A stretch of DNA of 38,043 bases from SSC3 sp035477015 (GCA_035477015.1 DATILB010000168.1:1-38043); one strand, 5' to 3'; positions 7,962-16,152 are shown, counted from the first letter of the stretch. Program-made: numbers and translations. The notes: generated by a model not told the origin, from the sequence alone.

Positions 7962-7972
7962 GGCTTACCTAA
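7954..7972 (+). promoter_or_regulatory. IdeR/DtxR iron box
   Basis: TAAGGTAAGGCTTACCTAA is a near-perfect match to the DtxR/IdeR 19-bp consensus TTAGGTTAGGCTAACCTAA, with a perfect AGGTAAG/CTTACCT dyad. It overlaps the stop codon of the CapA-like gene (TAA at 7959-7961) and lies 15 bp before the SIP start. TAAGGT within the box could be the -10 element, so iron-loaded regulator would block the promoter. Confidence 0.88.
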
Positions 7973-7987
7973 CTCATAGGAGTCCAC

Positions 7988-8884
7988 ATGGAGACCCCGA
8001 TGCTCACGTTCGACGTCACCGTGGCGTCGCTCGAGCGGTTGTCGCCGCTCTTCACGCGCATCACGTTCGAAGGCGCCTCGCTGGTCGAGCTGCACCGGTG
8101 CGGTGAGCTTGGCCCCCGCGATATCCGAGTCAAGCTCCTCCTCGCCCACGACGGCAGCGGGCCGGCACCGCTGGTCCCGGACTTCACCGACAGCGAGGGG
8201 TACGCCGCTTGGCGTGCCCTTGACCCGGTCGAGCGTGGCGTCATGCGTACCTACACGGTCCGAGGGATCCACGGGCCCGCCGATGCACCTCTGCTCGACA
8301 TCGACTTCGTCATCCACCCGGGCGGGCCCGCCTCGACCTGGGCGGAGAACGCGAAGCCGGGTGACCCGATGCTGATCATGGGTCCCAACCGCGCCAGCGA
8401 GTGGTACGGCGGGATCGAGTGGCGTCCACCGACGACGGAGGGGACGCGCGTCCTCCTGGTCGGCGACGAGACTGCCGCCCCGGCGATCGGCTCGATCCTC
8501 GAGACCCTGCCCAGTGAGTACACCGGCGACGTGCTCATCGAGGTCCCCTCCGAGCAGGACTTCTTGACGCTCGCCACGAAGGCTGACCTCGACATCCGCT
8601 TCCTGCCCCGCGACGACCGGCCCCGAGGTGAGCTGCTTCTGGGTGAGGTCGCCCGCGTGACCGACCGGCACGGCCCTGGCAGCGAGGTCGAGGACGTCGA
8701 CGTCGACAGCGAGCTGCTGTGGGAGGTGCCGGAGCGAGCGGACTCGGAGTTCTACGCGTGGGTCGCCGGCGAGGCGTCCGTCGTCCGATCGGTCCGACGG
8801 CACCTGGTGCGCGACCGCGGCATCGACCGGCGTGCCGTTGCTTTCATGGGGTACTGGCGTGAGGGTAGATCAGAGCCAGACTGA
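7988..8884 (+). CDS. Siderophore-interacting protein (ferric-siderophore reductase, FAD-binding)
   Basis: 298 residues; the ATG at 7988 follows AGGAG by five bases. The family (ViuB/YqjH-like) uses FAD and NAD(P)H to reduce ferric siderophores in the cytoplasm and release iron. Visible motifs are 'MRTYTVR' near residue 80 (the R-x-Y-(S/T)-x-R FAD contact), 'DIDFVIHPGGPASTWAENAK' (FAD phosphate site), 'LLVGDETAAPAIGSILE' (nucleotide-binding start of the reductase domain), and the C-terminal 'VAFMGYWREGRSE' signature. An iron box directly upstream predicts repression in iron-replete cells. No siderophore synthesis or transport gene is in the window. PhoX-like follows after 16 bp and may be on the same transcript. 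Confidence 0.93.
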   Translation: METPMLTFDVTVASLERLSPLFTRITFEGASLVELHRCGELGPRDIRVKLLLAHDGSGPAPLVPDFTDSEGYAAWRALDPVERGVMRTYTVRGIHGPADAPLLDIDFVIHPGGPASTWAENAKPGDPMLIMGPNRASEWYGGIEWRPPTTEGTRVLLVGDETAAPAIGSILETLPSEYTGDVLIEVPSEQDFLTLATKADLDIRFLPRDDRPRGELLLGEVARVTDRHGPGSEVEDVDVDSELLWEVPERADSEFYAWVAGEASVVRSVRRHLVRDRGIDRRAVAFMGYWREGRSEPD

Positions 8885-8900
8885 CCCCAGGAGGACAACG

Positions 8901-10394
8901 ATGTCCGTCGAGCGTCGTACCGTACTCAAGAGCGCAGCAGCCGCCACCGTCGCAGGACCGTTCGCCGGCCTGCTCGCGGCACCAGCGGGAGCGGCCCATC
9001 GCCCGCCGCGCGTGGACGCGCTGGTGCCGATCAAGGACAAGCGCGACGGGGTGGTCAGACTCCACCTCCCGAAAGGCTTCAGCTACCGGTCGTTCCACGA
9101 CACGGAGCAGACCGTGACGCTGACGGACGGCACCGTCCTTCCAGGCAGGCACGACGGCATGGGCGCCTTCGTAGGGCCCGACGACACGGTGATCCTGGTC
9201 CGCAACCACGAGCTCAACAACCCGCCTCCGGCGTTGCCGCCCGGCAACGCGTTCGGCGGTCCCAACACGCCCGCGCCGTACGACGCGCGTGCCCTCGGCG
9301 GTACGACGACCATCCAGACCACCAAGCAGGGCGAGGTCATCCGCTCGTTCACCAGCCTCAACGGCACGATGATGAACTGCTCCGGAGGCATCATGCCGTG
9401 GGGCTCGTGGGTGACCTGCGAGGAGACCGTCAACGGCCCGGATGTCGGCAAGGACTTCACCAACGCCCTGAACACGGCGCTGCAGCAACCGCACGGCTTC
9501 ATCTTCGAGGTGCCCGCCAGCGTGCAGCCGGGAGGTGGCCAGTCCAACCGGCAGCCGATCAGGAACGCCGGCCGGTTCTCCCACGAGGCGGTCTCGTTCG
9601 ACCCGGTGCACAACCACCTGTACCTCACCGAGGACAACTTCGCGTTCCCGTCGGGCTTCTACCGCTACAGGCCCCCGAGCAACGCGATGGAGGTCGGGCG
9701 GCTCGATGACGGTGGCACCCTCGAGATGCTGAAGGTGGTTGGCGTGAACAACGCGCACCTCGAGGCGCACCAGGTGCAGGGCGCGACGTACGACGTGGAG
9801 TGGAAGGTCATCGAGGAGCCGTGGCGGGAGTTCCCCTACACGCCCGGAGAGCCGGCGCCGACGCCGAACGACACCGCGCTGCAGTTCGTCGGCAGCCAGG
9901 GGCACGCGCAGGGCACGGCGTTCTTCTCGCGGCTCGAGGGTCAGGTCTTCGACAACGGGGTCGTGTTCTTCACGTCGACCCAGGGTGGTGGTGCGGCCGA
10001 GACGGGCCCTGAGCTGATCGCTGGCTTCGGCAACGGGTCCGGGCAGGTCTGGGCGTACGACACGAACACCTCGAAGCTGCGCTGCGTCTTCCAGTCCTCC
10101 GGCCCGCTCGTGCTCGACTTCCCCGACAACGTCACCACATCGCCGTCAGGGACGCTGGTGGTCTGCGAGGACAACAACGCCGACAACTTCCTGCGAGGGC
10201 TCACTCCGGACGGCGAGCTGTGGGACATCGCGCTGAACCGCCTCCGCAGCAGCCTCACCGGCGCCGACCGCTCGAACGACGAGTTCGCCGGGTCGACGTT
10301 CAGCCCGGACGGTCACACCCTGTTCGTGAACATCCAGGCCGGACGCGGCATGAGCTTCGCGATCTGGGGCCCCTGGGCCAGCATCGGGGTCTGA
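8901..10394 (+). CDS. PhoX-family (DUF839) alkaline phosphatase-like protein, Tat-exported
   Basis: 497 residues from the ATG at 8901, after GGAGGA. The N-terminus 'RRTVLKSAAAATVAGPFAGL' is a twin-arginine signal ending in AGAA, so the folded protein is probably exported with its metals. The PhoX/DUF839 core is shown by 'MMNCSGGIMPWGSWVTCEE' near residue 155, 'RFSHEAVSFDPVHNHLYLTE', 'GQVWAYD' and 'FAGSTFSPDGHTLFVNIQ'. PhoX enzymes are Ca/Fe-dependent phosphomonoesterases, but many family members are uncharacterised, so phosphatase activity is probable only. It lies 16 bp after the iron-regulated SIP gene, interesting because PhoX itself needs iron. No Pho box was recognised. Two hairpins follow the stop. 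Confidence 0.88.
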   Translation: MSVERRTVLKSAAAATVAGPFAGLLAAPAGAAHRPPRVDALVPIKDKRDGVVRLHLPKGFSYRSFHDTEQTVTLTDGTVLPGRHDGMGAFVGPDDTVILVRNHELNNPPPALPPGNAFGGPNTPAPYDARALGGTTTIQTTKQGEVIRSFTSLNGTMMNCSGGIMPWGSWVTCEETVNGPDVGKDFTNALNTALQQPHGFIFEVPASVQPGGGQSNRQPIRNAGRFSHEAVSFDPVHNHLYLTEDNFAFPSGFYRYRPPSNAMEVGRLDDGGTLEMLKVVGVNNAHLEAHQVQGATYDVEWKVIEEPWREFPYTPGEPAPTPNDTALQFVGSQGHAQGTAFFSRLEGQVFDNGVVFFTSTQGGGAAETGPELIAGFGNGSGQVWAYDTNTSKLRCVFQSSGPLVLDFPDNVTTSPSGTLVVCEDNNADNFLRGLTPDGELWDIALNRLRSSLTGADRSNDEFAGSTFSPDGHTLFVNIQAGRGMSFAIWGPWASIGV

Positions 10395-10410
10395 CGGGCC
10401 TTCGGCCCGT
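10394..10410 (+). terminator. Short GC-rich hairpin after the PhoX-like gene
   Basis: ACGGGCC-TTC-GGCCCGT starts at the last base of the stop codon and is followed by TTTGG. A seven-base-pair stem with a tight loop fits an intrinsic or L-shaped actinobacterial terminator, though the U-run is short. Confidence 0.6.
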
Positions 10411-10501
10411 TTGGCAGTCAGAGTCCGCTTTGCTTGCTTCAACCCGGTCTTGGAGCTCCAGAAACCGGGTTGAGGAAAGCAAAGCGGGCTGGGGCTGCCA
10501 A
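10411..10501. repeat. Long imperfect palindrome (91 nt) between convergent genes
   Basis: Outer arms TTGGCAG(10411-10417) and CTGCCAA(10495-10501) pair exactly. Inside, CCGCTTTGC...TCAACCCGGT pairs with ACCGGGTTGA...GCAAAGCGG, and the centre is the perfect palindrome TGGAGCTCCA(10451-10460). Few mismatches break a stem of about 40 bp. It lies between the ends of the convergent PhoX-like and thioesterase genes, so it may be a bidirectional terminator; its length also fits a small palindromic repeat element. No other copy was seen in the window. Confidence 0.7.
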
Positions 10502-10509
10502 AACCCGCG

Positions 10510-10902
10510 TCAGCGACCCTCGAGGTTCTGCACGCGGAGCTGACCGCGAGAGATGAGGCGGCCTTCGCTGTCGTGCGTCTCGACCAGCCACACCTGCTGG
10601 GACCGGCCTTGGTGGATCGGGGTCCCCGTGGACACCATGTCGCCCTCGGACACGGCGCGAAAGAAGTCGGTGCTGTTGCTGACCCCGACGACCTTGCCCT
10701 TGTCGCCGTACCAGAAGGCGGAGCCGAAGCTGCCCAGGGTCTCGACCACGCTGGCGTACACGCCGCCGTGCACGATGCCGTAGGTCTGGTGATGATTCTT
10801 GCCGGCGGTCCACTCGGCGACGACCTTGCTGCCGCTCACCTCGACCCACCGCAGGCCGATGTAGTCGACGAAGGGACCGTTCACCAGGTCTGACAATTCC
10901 AT
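10510..10902 (-). CDS. PaaI-like hotdog thioesterase
   Basis: 130 residues, the normal size for a single hotdog domain. The signature 'YGIVHGGVYASVVETLGS' near residues 41-58 contains the HGG turn and the acidic residue (Glu) of PaaI/4HBT thioesterases, followed by 'GVSNSTDFFRAVSEGD', typical of the strand that forms the CoA pocket. Such enzymes hydrolyse acyl- or aryl-CoA thioesters in the cytoplasm; the substrate cannot be read from the sequence. It lies 9 bp after the acyl-CoA dehydrogenase gene and is probably the last gene of that operon, perhaps releasing CoA from dead-end intermediates. The gene ends 8 bp from the long palindrome. Confidence 0.88.
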   Translation of the reverse strand: MELSDLVNGPFVDYIGLRWVEVSGSKVVAEWTAGKNHHQTYGIVHGGVYASVVETLGSFGSAFWYGDKGKVVGVSNSTDFFRAVSEGDMVSTGTPIHQGRSQQVWLVETHDSEGRLISRGQLRVQNLEGR

Positions 10903-10911
10903 GCCGGGAAC

Positions 10912-12117
10912 CTACCTGAAGGCACTCAGCCCGGTGATCGCCTGCCCCAGGACCAGGGTGTGCATCTCGACCGTGCCTTCGTAGGTGAGCACCGACTCGA
11001 GGTTGTTCATGTGCCGGATCACCGGGTACTCCAGCGAGATCCCGTTTGCCCCCAGGATCGTGCGAGCCATCCGACAGACCTCGAGTGCGGCGCGCACGTT
11101 GTTGAGCTTGCCGAAGGACACCTGCTCCGGCAGCAGCTCGTGCTTCTCCTTGAGCCGACCGAGATGCAGTGACAGCAGTTGCGACTTCCCGACGATGAGC
11201 GCCATCTCCGCGAGCTTCTGCTGGGTCAGCTGGTAGCCACCGATCGGCTTGCCGAACTGCTCACGCGTCTTCGCGTAGTCGACAGCGGCGAGGTACGACG
11301 AGCGCCCGGCCCCGACCGAGCCCCAGATGATCCCGAAGCGAGCCTCGCTAAGGCAAGAGAGCGGGCCCTTCAGGCCAACCACGTCGAGCGCGTTGCCGGC
11401 CGGGACTCGGACGTCGTCGAGCACCAGCTCGGACGTGATCGACGCGCGCAGCGACATCTTGTGCTTGATCAGGGGCGCGGAGAAACCGGGGGTGTCGGTC
11501 GGTACGACGAAGCCGCGAATCCCGTCCTCGGCGCGAGCCCACACCACTGCGACGTCCGCGATCGAGCCATTGGTGATCCACATCTTGCGGCCGTTCAGCA
11601 CCCAGTCGTCGCCGTCGCGGACCGCGCGCGTCCGCATGCCCCCGGGGTCGGAGCCCTGGTCGGGCTCGGTGAGACCGAAGCAGCCGATCGCCTCTCCGCT
11701 GGCCATCCGCGGCAGCCACTCCGCCTTGAGCTCCTCGGAGGCGTACTTCCAGATCGGGAACATCGCGAGCGAGCCCTGCACCGACACCATGGACCGGATC
11801 CCCGAGTCGACTGCCTCGAGCTCCATGCACGCGACGCCGTATGCGACAGCGCCCATGCCCGCACACCCGTAGCCGGACAGGTGCATCCCGAGCAGTCCGA
11901 TGGCGCCGAGGTCGCGCGCGAGCCCGCGCGGGTCATCGAGCTCACCCCGCTCGAACCAGTCGGCGACGTACGGCGCGATACGGTCGTCGGCGAGCTTGCG
12001 CACACTCGCGCGCACAGCGAGCTCCTCCTCCGTCAGGAGTGCGTCGACGGAGAGCGGATCAGCAGGATCGAACGGCAAGTCAGGCCACCCAGACGGTCTT
12101 GAGGTTGCAGAACTCAC
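10912..12117 (-). CDS. Glutaryl-CoA dehydrogenase-like acyl-CoA dehydrogenase
   Basis: Up to 401 residues. The acyl-CoA dehydrogenase order is clear: helical N-domain, FAD-binding 'CFGLTEPDQGSDPGGMRTRA' near residues 148-167, 'WITNGSIADVAVVWARA', and the C-terminal helical domain with 'AKTREQFGKPIGGYQLTQQK'. The catalytic Glu lies in 'LTYEGTVEMHTLVLGQAITG', which closely resembles glutaryl-CoA dehydrogenase, an enzyme that oxidises and decarboxylates glutaryl-CoA to crotonyl-CoA in lysine and tryptophan breakdown. The GTG at 12117 would overlap the aldehyde dehydrogenase by 38 bp. A TTG at 12078, just after that gene's stop and preceded by GGTGG, may be the true start, giving 388 residues. 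The neighbouring aldehyde dehydrogenase could supply glutarate. Confidence 0.9.
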   Translation of the reverse strand: MSSATSRPSGWPDLPFDPADPLSVDALLTEEELAVRASVRKLADDRIAPYVADWFERGELDDPRGLARDLGAIGLLGMHLSGYGCAGMGAVAYGVACMELEAVDSGIRSMVSVQGSLAMFPIWKYASEELKAEWLPRMASGEAIGCFGLTEPDQGSDPGGMRTRAVRDGDDWVLNGRKMWITNGSIADVAVVWARAEDGIRGFVVPTDTPGFSAPLIKHKMSLRASITSELVLDDVRVPAGNALDVVGLKGPLSCLSEARFGIIWGSVGAGRSSYLAAVDYAKTREQFGKPIGGYQLTQQKLAEMALIVGKSQLLSLHLGRLKEKHELLPEQVSFGKLNNVRAALEVCRMARTILGANGISLEYPVIRHMNNLESVLTYEGTVEMHTLVLGQAITGLSAFR

Positions 12118-13453
12118 GGATACCGGCCGCAGACAGCTCGCGACCGTGGCCAGATGCTTTCACGCCACCGAACGGGAGCGCCGGGTACGACGTGGTCATC
12201 CCGTTGATGAAGGTCTGGCCGGCCTGCAGGTCCTGGATGAAGCGGTGCTGCTCGTCGTGGTCGGTCGTCCACGCGTTGGCGCCGAGTCCGAAGCGGCTGT
12301 CGTTGGCCACGCGGATCGCGTCGTCGAGCGAGCTGACCCGGAACACAGAAGCGACCGGTCCGAACACCTCCTCGTGGTACAGGTCCATCTCGCGCGTGAT
12401 GCCGGAGATGACGGTCGGCGGGTACCACCAGCCCGGACCGTCCGGCTGCTCCCCGCCGAGCTCGACGGTCGCGCCGTCCGAGACCGCCTGCTTCACCTGG
12501 GCGGCCACCTCGTCGCGGCCCTGCTCGGTCGCGAGCGGGCCGATGTCGGTGCCCTCGTCCATCGGGTCGCCGACGACCAGAGCCGCCATGTTCGCCTTGA
12601 AGAGCGCCAACCACTCGTCGTACACGTCCTCGTGCACGATGAACCGCTTCGCGGCGATGCAGGACTGGCCGTTGTTCTGGACGCGTGCGGTCGTCGCGAC
12701 CTTCGCGGACGCGGCCAGGTCGGCACTGGGCATCACGACGAACGGGTCCGAGCCGCCGAGCTCGAGCACCACCTTCTTGAGGGACTCGCCGGCGACGCGT
12801 CCTACGGCGACTCCGGCTCCCTCCGACCCCGTGAGCGTGGCCGCTGCGACGCGGTCGTCCCGGATCACGGACTCGACGGCGCCCGACCCGATCAGCAGGG
12901 TCTGGAAGACGTCATCGGGGAACCCGGCGTCGCGGAACAGCTGCTCGAGGAAGAGGGCCGTCTGCGGCACGTTGCTCGCGTGCTTGAGCAGCCCGACATT
13001 GCCGGCCATCAATGCCGGTGCGGCGAAGCGCATCGCCTGCCAGAGCGGGAAGTTCCACGGCATGATCGCGAGCACGACGCCGATCGGGAGGTAGCGGCCG
13101 AACGCCTGGCTCGCGTTGACCGCACTGGCGTCAACCGGCTCGTCGGCGAGGTAGTCGGGGGCGTTGTCGGCGTAGAAGCGCATGGCCATGGCGCACTTCG
13201 CCGCCTCCGCAGCGGCCGCCTTCTTGGTCTTGCCCATCTCCAGCGTCATCACCTCCGCGACCGACGCAGTGCGCTGGTCGAGGAGGTCCGCCGCAACACG
13301 AAGCCAGCCGGCACGCTGGTCGAACGTCGTCAGCCGGTACGTCGCCGCCGCGTCTGCCGCCTTCTGCAGCTTCGCGTCGAGCTCGGCCGAGCTCAGTTCG
13401 TCGAACGTCTTGAGCACCTCACCGGTGCGAGGGTCGGTCGTCGCAATGGCCAT
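12080..13453 (-). CDS. NAD(P)-dependent semialdehyde dehydrogenase (GabD/SSADH-like)
   Basis: 457 residues, matching the shorter actinobacterial succinate-semialdehyde dehydrogenase group. It shows 'IMPWNFPLWQAMRFAAPALM' near residues 127-146 (cofactor site), 'LTGSEGAGVAVG', catalytic general base Glu in 'VVLELGGSDPFVV' near 231, and the nucleophile Cys in 'NNGQSCIAAKRF' near 265, then 'HEEVFGPVASVF' and 'LPFGGVKASGHGREL'. These oxidise succinate or glutarate semialdehyde to the acid. It stands directly before the glutaryl-CoA dehydrogenase-like gene, so glutarate semialdehyde is a reasonable substrate, but this is inference. It starts 9 bp after the monooxygenase-like gene and appears to be in one operon. 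No clear ribosome site precedes the ATG. Confidence 0.92.
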   Translation of the reverse strand: MAIATTDPRTGEVLKTFDELSSAELDAKLQKAADAAATYRLTTFDQRAGWLRVAADLLDQRTASVAEVMTLEMGKTKKAAAAEAAKCAMAMRFYADNAPDYLADEPVDASAVNASQAFGRYLPIGVVLAIMPWNFPLWQAMRFAAPALMAGNVGLLKHASNVPQTALFLEQLFRDAGFPDDVFQTLLIGSGAVESVIRDDRVAAATLTGSEGAGVAVGRVAGESLKKVVLELGGSDPFVVMPSADLAASAKVATTARVQNNGQSCIAAKRFIVHEDVYDEWLALFKANMAALVVGDPMDEGTDIGPLATEQGRDEVAAQVKQAVSDGATVELGGEQPDGPGWWYPPTVISGITREMDLYHEEVFGPVASVFRVSSLDDAIRVANDSRFGLGANAWTTDHDEQHRFIQDLQAGQTFINGMTTSYPALPFGGVKASGHGRELSAAGIREFCNLKTVWVA

Positions 13454-13462
13454 TCGGCAACA

Positions 13463-14506
13463 CTATGCCGCTGCCAGCTCCCCGAGGTAGCGCGTGGCCG
13501 CGAGCGCTGCAGCACGCCCGGCCCGGGTGGCGCCGAGCGTCGACGCGGAGGGGCCGTAGCCCACCAGCTGGACGCGTGGATCCCGCAGAACGGTCGTGCC
13601 CTCGACCTTGATGCCGCCCCCCGGCTCGCGCAGATGCAGGGGAGCGAGGTGGTCCAGCGACGCGCGGAACCCGGTGGCCCACAGGATGACGTCGGCCTCG
13701 ACGAACGAGCCGTCGGCGAACCTGACGCCGTACTCCTCGATCGAGGTGAACATCGGCCGGGCCACCAGGATCCCGTCGTCGATGCCGCGTTGGTACGCGG
13801 GAGTCAGGGGGAGGCCGGTGTTCGAGATGACACTGCCGGACGGCAGGCCCTGCCGCACGCGCTCGGCGACCCGTTGCTCGACCTGGCGACCCCACTCCGC
13901 GTCGAACCGTCGCTCCACGAACTCCACCGGCCGCCGAGTGACCCACGTAGTCGTTGCGAAGGGTGCGAGCTGGAGCAGGAACTGGACCGCGCTGGTGCCG
14001 CCTCCGACCACCACGACCCGCTTCCCCGCGAGGTCCTCGACGGAGACGAAGTCGTGCGTGTGCAGCTGTCGGCCGAGGAAGCGCTCCCGCCCTGGGTAGT
14101 ACGGCCAGTGCGGCCTGTCCCACGTACCCGTCGCGTTGAGCAGCACGCGAGTCCGCCAGGTGCCGTGGTCGGTCTCGACGTGCAGCAGCTCCCCGTGGCT
14201 CGTGACGCGGGCGACGTGCACGGGTCGGCGCACGGGTACGTCGTACTGCCGCTCGAAGCGGTCGTAGTAGTCGGCGACCACCTGGCTGGCCGGGAGGCTC
14301 GGGTCGGGCTCGCCCAGGGGCAGACCCGGCAGGTCGTGGACGCGGTGCGTCTCGCCGAGCGTGAGGGAGTCCCACCGGTGCCGCCACGCGCCTCCGGGCC
14401 CGTCATTGGCGTCGAGCACCACGAAGTCGGCGTCCTTGCGTAGGAGGTGGTACGACGCCGACAGCCCCGCTTGGCCGGCACCGATCACGACAACGTCGAC
14501 GTCCAT
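13463..14506 (-). CDS. Flavin-containing monooxygenase-like FAD/NADP oxidoreductase
   Basis: 347 residues. The N-terminal 'DVDVVVIGAGQAGLSASYHL' is the FAD-binding Rossmann fingerprint; 'LNATGTWDRPHWPYYPG' and 'FVSVEDLAGKRVVVVGGGTS' (second, NADP-binding Rossmann near residues 160-175) follow the FMO/CzcO-like order. 'VILWATGFRASLDHLAPLHL' is the C-terminal ATG motif. This group includes FMO, Baeyer-Villiger and CzcO-type proteins; it is shorter than full BVMOs and lacks a clear FxGxxxHxxxW signature ('GRQLHTHDF' takes that place). The substrate is unknown. It is the first gene of the leftward catabolic operon and diverges from the SDR gene across only 29 bp. Confidence 0.87.
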   Translation of the reverse strand: MDVDVVVIGAGQAGLSASYHLLRKDADFVVLDANDGPGGAWRHRWDSLTLGETHRVHDLPGLPLGEPDPSLPASQVVADYYDRFERQYDVPVRRPVHVARVTSHGELLHVETDHGTWRTRVLLNATGTWDRPHWPYYPGRERFLGRQLHTHDFVSVEDLAGKRVVVVGGGTSAVQFLLQLAPFATTTWVTRRPVEFVERRFDAEWGRQVEQRVAERVRQGLPSGSVISNTGLPLTPAYQRGIDDGILVARPMFTSIEEYGVRFADGSFVEADVILWATGFRASLDHLAPLHLREPGGGIKVEGTTVLRDPRVQLVGYGPSASTLGATRAGRAAALAATRYLGELAAA

Positions 14507-14523
14507 GTTGAAGGAACAACCGG

Positions 14524-14529
14524 TAGGTT
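14524..14529 (+). promoter_or_regulatory. Candidate -10 element for a leaderless SDR transcript
   Basis: TAGGTT fits the actinobacterial TAnnnT -10 and ends six bases before the SDR ATG. No ribosome site is present, so a leaderless mRNA is likely. The -35 is not recognisable. Confidence 0.45.
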
Positions 14530-14535
14530 CGTCTT

Positions 14536-15426
14536 ATGCCCTGGACCCCCAAGGACCTACCGGACCTCACCGGCACGGTTGCCGTCGTGACCGGCGCCAA
14601 CTCGGGCATCGGCTTCCACACGGCCAGGGAGCTGGCCGCCCATGGAGCCGACGTGGTGCTCGCGTGCCGCAACATCGACGCAGGGGAGAGAGCGGCCAAA
14701 GAGGTCGGGGGGCGCTTGGAGAAGCTCGACCTCGCGTCCCAGAAGGACATCGAGGCGTTCGCCGACCGCTGGGAGGGCCCGGTGGACCTGCTCATCAACA
14801 ACGCAGGGCTGATGCGCGTCCCCGAGTGGCGGCCCACCGAGGACGGTCACGAGCTCCAGTTCGGCACCAACCACCTCGGCCACTTCGCCCTCACCGGCCG
14901 ACTGCTGCCGCACCTGCTCAAAGCCAAGAACCCACGGGTGGTCACGGTTGCCAGCCTCGCGCACCATGCCGGCACCAAGTCGGTGGTTGAAGGCAATCCG
15001 AAGGACGGCTACGAGGCCCACGCGGCGTATGGCAACACCAAGCTCGCCAACATCCTCTTCGCCCTCGAGCTGCAGCGTCGAGCCGAGGCCGCCGGAAGCA
15101 ACCTGGTCTCGAACGCCGCACACCCGGGGATCGCCGTCACCAACCTCGTGCCCAACCGCGACGGCATGGGTGCCAACCCGTTCTACCGTTTCGTCGCACC
15201 GACGATCATGCGGGTGATGTTCCAGTCGGCAAAGGCCGGCGCCGACCCGACCCTGTACGCAGCCGCGGTCGCCGGCCCGGGGAGCTACTCGGGCCCGCAA
15301 GGCAAGAACGAGCGGGGAGGCAAGGCCGGTCCGGCGAAGCTGAGGAGGCTTGCTCAGGACGAGCACCTGGCCAAGGACCTCTGGGAGGTCAGCGAGAAGC
15401 TGACCGGCGTCAGCTACTGCTGGTAG
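14536..15426 (+). CDS. Short-chain dehydrogenase/reductase (retinol dehydrogenase/POR-like)
   Basis: 296 residues. The classical SDR cofactor motif is 'VVTGANSGIGFHTARELAAH' near residues 16-35, with 'VVLACRN' (an Arg after the second strand suggests NADP(H)), 'LINNAGLM' (NNAG), 'VTVASLAHH' (catalytic Ser) and 'YGNTK' (catalytic Tyr and Lys). The sequence resembles the retinol dehydrogenase/protochlorophyllide reductase-like subgroup common in actinobacteria, but the natural substrate is not known. It is transcribed alone; its tail overlaps the convergent amidotransferase gene by 13 bp. No ribosome site precedes the ATG, which agrees with a leaderless message. Confidence 0.92.
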   Translation: MPWTPKDLPDLTGTVAVVTGANSGIGFHTARELAAHGADVVLACRNIDAGERAAKEVGGRLEKLDLASQKDIEAFADRWEGPVDLLINNAGLMRVPEWRPTEDGHELQFGTNHLGHFALTGRLLPHLLKAKNPRVVTVASLAHHAGTKSVVEGNPKDGYEAHAAYGNTKLANILFALELQRRAEAAGSNLVSNAAHPGIAVTNLVPNRDGMGANPFYRFVAPTIMRVMFQSAKAGADPTLYAAAVAGPGSYSGPQGKNERGGKAGPAKLRRLAQDEHLAKDLWEVSEKLTGVSYCW

Positions 15427-16145
15427 AGCTCGACGAACCGGCGCACGATCGCCGCCGGGTGCTGCACGTTGCTGGCTCGTGCCGTCTCCTTCAGCTCCTC
15501 CGCCCGCTCGGGCTCGAAGTAGCCGTAGTCCTTGTACGCCTCGATGCGCGTGACGATGCCGGGCACGTCCAGCTCGGGGTGGAACTGAGTGGCATAGACG
15601 TTCGCGCCGAGACGGAAGGCCTGCACGGGGCACGCGGAGGAGGTTGCCAGTGCCACGGCGTCCTCCGGCAGCTTGCTGATCGCCTCCTTGTGGCCGACGA
15701 AGGCCTCGAAGGGCGATGGCAGGTCGTAGAGCAGCGGGTCGACCTTGCCGGCGTCCGTGAGGCTTACCGACACCGGCCCGACCGGCTCGGCGTACGTCCG
15801 GTCGACCAGTGCGCCGCACTGCGCGCCGATCACGCCGATCCCGTAGCACGCGCCCAGGAATGGGAAGTCCTGGGCGATCACCCGATCGAGCAGCTCCCTC
15901 AGCTCGAGCTCGACCCGCACCTGTACGTCGCTCTTGGTGTCGATCGGGTCGGTCACCGTGAACGGGCTGCCGCCCAGGATGATCCCCGACAGCGCGTCGA
16001 GGTCGATGTCGCCGAGCGGCTCCTCCTCGAGCCGATGGCGGATCAGCTGATCGTCAGACAGGGCACCGCACTCCAGGAACGCGGTGTACTCCTGGTCCGC
16101 AGGTGCTTGCTCCGCCCGCGTGGCCAGCAGGAGGAACGGCTTCAC
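15414..16145 (-). CDS. Class I glutamine amidotransferase (GMP synthase-like GATase domain)
   Basis: 243 residues from a GTG at 16145, chosen because the longer open frame would run through pckG and because GGAG lies a short way upstream across the pckG stop. The class I triad is visible: nucleophile Cys near residue 98 in 'FPFLGACYGIGVIGA', His near 188 in 'YATQFHPELDVPGI', and a nearby Glu. 'SGIILGGSPFTVTD' is the oxyanion-strand motif. Only the glutaminase domain is present, as in stand-alone GuaA-like amidotransferases that hydrolyse gamma-glutamyl compounds or deliver ammonia to an unknown partner. It starts 7 bp after pckG and is probably co-transcribed with it. Confidence 0.88.
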   Translation of the reverse strand: MKPFLLLATRAEQAPADQEYTAFLECGALSDDQLIRHRLEEEPLGDIDLDALSGIILGGSPFTVTDPIDTKSDVQVRVELELRELLDRVIAQDFPFLGACYGIGVIGAQCGALVDRTYAEPVGPVSVSLTDAGKVDPLLYDLPSPFEAFVGHKEAISKLPEDAVALATSSACPVQAFRLGANVYATQFHPELDVPGIVTRIEAYKDYGYFEPERAEELKETARASNVQHPAAIVRRFVELYQQ

Positions 16146-16152
16146 CCCTGTG

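Noticed and set aside
11900..14443. 847-codon plus-strand open frame
   Set aside because: Antisense to the acyl-CoA dehydrogenase, aldehyde dehydrogenase and monooxygenase genes, all motif-supported.
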